Assembly: GCF_904849725.1 (NCBI RefSeq)
Contig: NC_058523.1
Span: 341,909,948 to 341,973,947 of the forward strand
Length of the DNA: 64,000 nucleotides
Source: Hordeum vulgare subsp. vulgare
Lineage: Eukaryota > Streptophyta > Magnoliopsida > Poales > Poaceae
Direction of reading: 5' to 3'
The position numbers were made by a program, and so were the translations under genes. Positions 57,558-64,000 of this stretch are shown here, in pieces. Under the pieces are notes generated by a model. That model was not told where the DNA came from. It was given only the letters and a program-made list of their open reading frames with translations, and did not search any database. Each line of letters opens with the position of its first letter. Positions within the stretch are counted from its first letter, which is position 1.

Positions 57558-59342
57558 TGTTGGAAATATGCCCTAGAGGCAATAATAAATTAGTTATTAT
57601 TATATTTCTTTGTTCATGATAATTATTTAGTATCCATGCTATAATTGTATTGATTGGAAACATAAATAGATGTGTGGATACTAAGACAAAACACTGTCCC
57701 TAGTAAGCCTCTAGTTGACTAGCTCGTTGATCAAAGATAGTCAAGGTTTCCTGACCGTAGACAAGTGTTGTTGATTGATAACGGGATCACATCATTAGGA
57801 GAATCATGTGATGGACTAGACCTAAACTATGAACGTAGCATGTGATCGTGTCATTTTGTTGCTATTGTTTTGTGCGTGTCAAGTATTCATTCCTATGACC
57901 ATGAGATCATGTAACTCACTGACACCGGAGGAATACCTTGTGTGTATCAAACATCACAATGTTACTGGGTGACTATAAAGGTGCTCTACAGGTATCTCCG
58001 AAGGTGTCCGTTGAGTTAGCATGGATCAAGACTGGGATTTGTCACTCTGTGTGACGGAGAGGTATCTCGGGGCCCACTCGGTAATACAACATCATATACA
58101 AGCCTTGCAAGCAATGTGACTCAAGTGTGAGTCACGGGATCTTGTATACCGGAATGAGTAAAGAGACTTGCCGGTAACGAGATTGAAATAGGTATAGCGA
58201 TACCGACGATTAAATCTCGGGCAAGTAACATACCAAAGGAGAAAGGGAATGTTATACGTGATTATATGAATCCTTGGCACAGAGGTTCAACCGATAAGGT
58301 CTTTGTAGAATATGTAGGATCGAATATGGACGTCTAGGTCCCGCTATTGGATATTGACCGAGGAGTGTCTCGTGTCATGTCTACATAGTTCTCGAACCCG
58401 CAGGGTCTGCACACTTAAGGTTCGATGGTGTTTTAGTATAGTTGAGTTATATGTGTTGGTGACCGAAGGTTGTTCATAGTCCCATATGAGATCACGGATG
58501 TCACGAGGGTTTCCGGAATGGTCTGGAAACAAAGATTTATATATAGGAAGTTGGTGTTTGGATTTCGGAAAGTTTTTGGGCATTGTCGGCAGTGTACCGG
58601 GAGTGACGAATGGGTTCTCGGGGCCCACTGGGTGGGCCCACCACGCCCCAAGGGGGCCACATGGGTTTATTTGATGTACAATAAGGTATAATGGGCTGAC
58701 AAAGTCGTCCAAGGAAAGCTCATGAAGAAAAAGTGGAAAATCCAAAAGAGGTGGGAAAATAAGGAAGGAGTCCTAATCCAAGTGGGATTGGAGAAGGACT
58801 CCTCCCTCCCACTTCGGCCGACCCAAGGAGGGCCTCTTTGGCTGGCTCCCTAAGGGCTTGACCCACCCCTTGGCTCCTCCTAGATATGCTTGAGGTTTTG
58901 GGATGTTTGAGACACAACTTTGCCACGTGCAACTCAAACCTACACCTCATAGTTCTTCCTCTAGATTAGATTTTTGCGGAGCTCGGGTGGAGTCCTGCAG
59001 GAATAGATCATCACCAACACCGGCGCGCCGTCACACTGCTGGAGAACTCATCTACTTCTCCGTCTCTCTTGCTGGATGAAGAAGGCCGAGATCGTCATCG
59101 AGTTGTACGTGTGTTGAACGCGGAGGTGCCGTCCATTCGGCGCTAGATCGGAACGGTTCGTGGGACGACGACGATTTGAATCACGAAGCTGTACCACTAC
59201 ATCAACCGCGTTTCTTAATGCTTCCCTCTTAGCGATCTACAAGGGTATGTGGATCTAATATTCTCTCGTAGATCAACATCACCATGATAGGTCTTCGTGT
59301 GCGTAGGATTTTTTTTTGTTTCCCATGCAACGTTCCGCAACA
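57558..59342 (+). repeat. 5' LTR of right BARE element, 1785 bp
   Basis: TGTTGGAAATATG to CGTTCCGCAACA, homologous over its length to 5421-7208. At the place of the TATA box it reads CTCCTAGATATGCTTGAGG (about 58876-58894), so the promoter looks lost. Confidence 0.94.
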
Positions 59343-60570
59343 GTGGCATCATGAGCTAGGTTCATTCATAGATGTTATCTCGAGTAGACCATAATTTTTT
59401 TTGTGGGTTTTGATGTTCGATTTTCTGCCCTCCTTAGTCTTTTCTCGATTCAGCGGTATTGTTGGATTGAAGCGCCCTGGACCGACATTACTCGTACGCT
59501 TACGAGAGACTGGTTTCATCGACTAACATGCAACTCATTGCATAAAGATGACTGGCGGGTGCCTGTTTCTTCAACTTTAGTTGAATTGGATTTGACCGAG
59601 GCGGTCCTTGGAGAGAGGTTAAATAGCAATTTTCACATCACCATTGTGGTGTTTGCGTAAGTAAGATGCGATCATACTAGATACCCATAGCAGCCACGTA
59701 AAACATGCAACAACAAATTAGAGGACGTCTAACTTGTTTTTGCAGGGTATGCTTGTGATGTGATATGGCCAAGGACATGATGTGATATATTGGATGTATG
59801 ATATGATCATGTTGTAATAGTTAATATCGACTTGCACGTCGATGCTACGGCAACCGAAAGGACCCATAGGGTTGTCTTTAAACTAACGTTTGTGTTTGCA
59901 TATGCGTTTACTATATTGCTAGGACGTAGCTTTAGTAGTAATAGCATAGATAGCACGACAACCTCGATGGCGGCATGATGATGGAGATCATGGTCTGGCG
60001 CCGCTGACGATGAAGATCATGCCGGTGCTTTGGTGATGGAGATCAAGAAGCACAAGATCATGGCCATATCATGTCACTTATGAATTACATGTGATGTTAC
60101 TCCTTTTATGCACCTTATCTTGCTTAGAACGACAGTAGAATTATAAGGTGATCCCTCACTGAAATTTCAAGATGAAATTGTGTTCCCCCTGACTGCGCAC
60201 CGTTGCGACAGTTCGTTGTTTCGAGACACCACGTGATGATTGGGTGTGATAGACTCAACGTTCACATACAACGGGTGCAAAACAGTTGCACACGCGGAAC
60301 ACTCGGGTTAAACTTGACGAGCCTAGCATGTGCAGACATGGCCTCGGACACAAGAGACCGAACGAGCATGAATCGTATAGTTGATATGATTAGCATAAAG
60401 ATGTTTACCACTGAAACTATACTCAACTCACGTGATGATCGGACTTGAGTTAGTGGATTTGGATCATGCACCACTCAAATGACTAGAGGGATGTATTTTT
60501 GAGTGGGAGTTCTTAAGTAATATGATTAATTGAACTAATTATCATGAACATAGTCAAAATGTCATTGTGA
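59343..60570 (+). other. primer region and leader of right BARE element
   Basis: GTGGCATCATGAGCTAGGTTC follows the LTR. The leader aligns with 186-1415 in the left element. No gene was seen. Confidence 0.75.
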
Positions 60571-63500
60571 ATTATGATGTAGCTTGCGCTATAGCTCTAA
60601 TGTTTTTTATATGTTCCTAGAGAAAATTTAGTTGAAAGATGATAGTAGCAACTTTGCGAACTGAGTCCGTAAAACTGAGGATTGTCCTCATTGCTGCGTA
60701 GAAGGCTTATGTCCTTAATGCACCACTCAGTGTGCTGCACCTCGAGCGTCATCTATGGATGTTGCGAACATCTGACATACACGTTTTTGATGACTACGTG
60801 ATAGTTCAGTGCGTAATACTTAATGGTTTAGAAGCAAGGTGCTGAAGACGTTTTGAATCGTCACGGAACATAAGAGATGTTCTGAGAGATGAAATTGAGA
60901 TTTCATGCTCGTGCCCTTGTTGAGAGGTTTGAGACCATTGACAAGATTCTTTGTCTACAAATTAAAGGAGAAAAGTTCAATCGTTGAGCATGTGCTCAGA
61001 TTGTCTGAGTACAACAATCGCTTGAATAAAGTGGGAGTTAATCTTCCTAATGAGATAGTGATGGTTCTCCAAAGCCACTGCCACCAAGCTGCTAGAGCTT
61101 CGTCATGAACTATAACATATCAAGGATAAATATGATGATCCTTGAGCTATTCACAATGTTTGACACTGCGAAAGTAGAAATCAATAAGGAGCATCAATTG
61201 TTGATGGTTAGTAAAACCACTAGTTTCAAGAAGGGCAAGGGCTAGAAGGGATACTTCATGAAACGGCAAACCAGTTGCTGCTCTAATGAAGATACCCAAG
61301 ATTGAACCCAAACCCGAGACTAAGTGCTTCTGTTATGAGGGGAACGGTCACTGAGGTGGAGCTACCCTAGATACTTGGTAGATAAGAAGGCTGGCAAAGT
61401 CGACAGAAGTATATTTGATATACATGATATTGATGTGTACTTTACTAGTACTCCTAGTAGCACGAGGGTATTGGATACCGGTTCGGTTGCTAAGTGATTA
61501 GTAACTCGAAATGAAAGCTATGGAATAAATGGAGACTAGCTAAAGGCGAGGTGACGATACGTGTTGGAAGAGTTTCCAAGGTTGATGTGATCAAAACATC
61601 GCACGCTCCCTCTACCATTGGGATTGGTGTTAAACCTAAATAATTGTTGTTTGGTGTTTGTGTTGAGCATGAACATGATTGGATCGTGTTTATTGCAATA
61701 CGATTATTCATTTAAAGAGAATAATAGTTATTCTATTTGCTTGAATGATTACCCTCAATGGTTTATTGAATCTCGATCGTAGTGTTACACATGTTCATAA
61801 TATTGGTTCCAAAAGATACAAAGTAATAATGATAGTACCACTTACTTGTGGCATTGCCACTTGAGTCATGTTGGTGTAAAATGCATGAAGAAGCTCCACG
61901 CTGATGGATCTTTGTACTCACTCATTTTTGAAACGTTTGAGACATGCAAACCATACCTCTTGGTATAAACGCATGAAGAAAATCCATGCGGATGGATCGT
62001 TTGGATTCACTTGAGACATGCAAAATCATACCACATGGAACAAGAAAGTAACTTGTTGGAAGCAATGCATTTTGATATGTGTAGTCCAATGAGTGTTGAG
62101 GCACGCAGTGGATATCGTTATGTTCTTACTTCACTAACGATTTGAGTAGATACATGAGTATTTACTTGATGAATCACAAGTTTGAGATATTGAAAAGTTC
62201 AAAGCTATTTCAGAGTGAAGATCGTCGTGACAAGAGGATAAACTGTCTACGATATGATCATTGAGATGAATATCTGAGTTGCGATTTTTTGGTACACAGT
62301 TAAGACAATGTGGAAATTGCTTCGCAATTCATGCCATCTAGAACACCATAGTGTGATGGTGTGTCCGAACGTCATAGCCGCGCCCTGTTTGATATGGTGC
62401 ATACTATGATGTCTCTTATCAAAATTACCACTATCGTTTATGGGTTATGCATTAGAGACAACAACATTCACGTTAAATAGGGCACCTCATATTTCCATTG
62501 AGATGACACAGTATGAACTATGGTTTGGAGAAACCTGAGGTGTCGTTTCTTGAAAGTTTGGGATTGCGACACTTATGTGAAAAAGTTTCATTCTCATAAG
62601 CTCGAACCCAAAGAGGATAAATGCATCTTCATAGGATATCCAAAATAGTTGGGTACATCACCTATCTCAGATCCGAAAGTGAAGTGTTTGTTTCTAAAAA
62701 CGGGTCGTTTCTTGAGGGAAGGTTTCTCTTGAAATAATTGAGTGGGAGGGTGGTGGAACTTGATGAGGTTAGTGAACCGTCACTTCAACCAATGTGTAGC
62801 ACGGCGCAGGAAGATGTTCCTGTGACGCCTACACCAATTGAAGTGGAAATTGATGATGGTGATCATTGAGCTTTGGATCAAGTTACTACAAACCTCGTAG
62901 GTCGACAAGGTCGCGTACTAGTACAGAGTGGTACGGTAACCCTATCTTGGAGGCCATGTTGTTGAAAAACAATGAACCTACGAGCTATGGAGAAGCGATG
63001 GTGGGCCTGAATTCCGACAAATGGCTGGAGGCAATGAAATCCGAGAGAAGATCCATGAATGAAAACAAAGTGTAGACTTTGCAAGAACTACTTGATGGTC
63101 GTAGGACTATTAAGTAAAGATGGATCTTTAAAGGGAAGACACACGATGATGGTGAAAAGTCACCATTAAGAAAAGCTCGACTTATCAGAAAGATGTTTCT
63201 GACAAGTTCAAAGAGTTGACTATAATGAGACTTTCTCACTCGTAGCGATGCTAAAAGTCTGTTGGAATTATGTTAGCATTTCCTGCATTATTTATGAAAT
63301 ATTGCACATAGGATTTCAAAACATTGTTTCCTCGACGGTTTCCTTGAGGAAAGGTTGTATGTGATACAACTAGAAGGTTTTGTCGATCCTAAGAATGCTA
63401 ACAAGTATGCAAGCTCTAGCGATCCTTCTATGGACTGGTGCAAGCATCTCAGAGTTGGAATATACACTTTGGTGAGATGATAAAAGCTTTTGAGTTTATA

Positions 63501-64000
63501 CAAGGTTTGTGAGAAACTTGTATTTCCAAAGAAGTGAGTGGGAGCACTATAGAATTTCTGATAAGTGTATGTGGTTGACATATTGTTGATCATAAGTAAT
63601 GTAGAATTTCTGTAAAGCATAAAGGGTTGTTTGAAGGGGGTTTTTCAAAGGAAAACCTGGATAGAGCTACTTGAACATTAAGTGTCAAAATCTATAGAGA
63701 TAGATCAAAACGCTTAATAGAACTTTCAACGAAATGCATGCCTTGACGAGTATTTGAAGGAGTTCAAAATAGATCAGCAAAGAAGGAGTTCTTGGTTGTG
63801 TTGTAAGGTGTGAATTTGAGTAAGACTCAAAAGCCCGACCACAGCAGAAGAAAGAGAAAGGACGAAGGTCGTCCCCTATGCCTTAGCCGTAGGCTCTAAA
63901 GTATGCCAAGCTGTGTACCGCACCTGATGTGTGCCTTGCCATGAGTCTGTCAAGGGGTACAAAGAGTGATCCAGGATTGAATCACTAAACAACGGTCAAA
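60571..64000 (+). pseudogene. gag-pol remains of the right BARE element
   Basis: Gag similarity begins near 60613 (TTCCTAGAGAAAATTTAG) but its ATG is lost. Scattered matches to the left element follow: SSIVEHVLRLSEYNNRL (60970-61020), a zinc-knuckle remnant near 61325-61360 with a stop in it, protease near 61465, the pre-integrase zinc region near 61850, an integrase remnant 62090-62400, TEWYGNPILEAMLL (62920-62965) and NSDKWLEAMKS (63010-63042), and reverse transcriptase remnants to 64000. Stops and small indels occur every few tens of codons, so no protein can be made. The window ends at about the start of RNase H. Confidence 0.88.

Larger units (their letters stand above)
57558..64000 (+). 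mobile_element. second BARE1/WIS/Angela-type Copia, decayed, right end outside window
   Basis: The LTR at 57558 opens TGTTGGAAATATGCCCTAGA and is followed by the same primer region, leader, gag and pol order as the left element. Coding is degraded throughout. It interrupts the Athila env-like frame at 57557. The left flank GATGT (57553-57557) would be its target duplication. It is clearly older than the left BARE element. Confidence 0.9.

Overview
The window is grass nuclear DNA of the Triticeae type (wheat, barley, rye or a relative). The evidence is three BARE1/WIS/Angela-type Copia LTRs of about 1.8 kb, a SIRE/Maximus-type Copia, a Tat-type Gypsy with two RNase H domains, Athila-type Gypsy fragments with long TGATAC LTRs, and a CACTA element with palindromic subterminal repeats. 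I see no intact single-copy host gene. The nearest to one is a broken FAR1-related (FRS) sequence. Family names are from recognition of sequence style; no database was searched.

Layout. (1) 1-7208: BARE-type Copia on +, its 5' LTR cut by the window edge; gag is open, pol is broken. (2) 7209-17440: older SIRE/Maximus-type Copia on -, into whose env-like gene the BARE element jumped; gag, pol, PBS and 5' LTR are visible. (3) 17441-21497: 3' part of an FRS pseudogene on +, interrupted at 17440 by the SIRE element and again by a solo BARE-type LTR (19516-21363, target duplication GCAAC). (4) 22215-24772: non-autonomous CACTA with about 200-bp inverted ends and three 337-bp tandem units. (5) 24773-26821: GC-rich decayed gene-like fragments. 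(6) 26822-44506: 17.7-kb Tat-lineage Gypsy, target duplication CGCGC, LTRs differing at 3 bases plus 1 indel. Its gag-pol carries many stops and is split by a 4.34-kb solo LTR (30429-34769, duplication CATGT). An apparently intact seven-exon gene runs antisense at its 3' end (39459-42797), next to fourteen 71-bp tandem repeats. (7) 44512-57557: Athila-type Gypsy pieces, mostly on -, in an LTR-internal-LTR-internal arrangement, with a further solo LTR (51592-53246, duplication ATAAG). (8) 57558-64000: second BARE-type Copia on +, heavily decayed and cut by the window end.

Relative order from nesting: FRS, then the SIRE element, then the left BARE element. Separately, older sequence was entered by the Tat Gypsy, which was then entered by the giant solo LTR. 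The Athila block was entered by its solo LTR and by the right BARE element.

The most unusual content is the contrast inside the Tat Gypsy between a ruined sense gag-pol and an open, correctly spliceable antisense gene. Next is a dyad-symmetric 15-bp motif, arrayed upstream of two separate TATA boxes in the SIRE element, one in the LTR and one in front of its spliced env-like gene.
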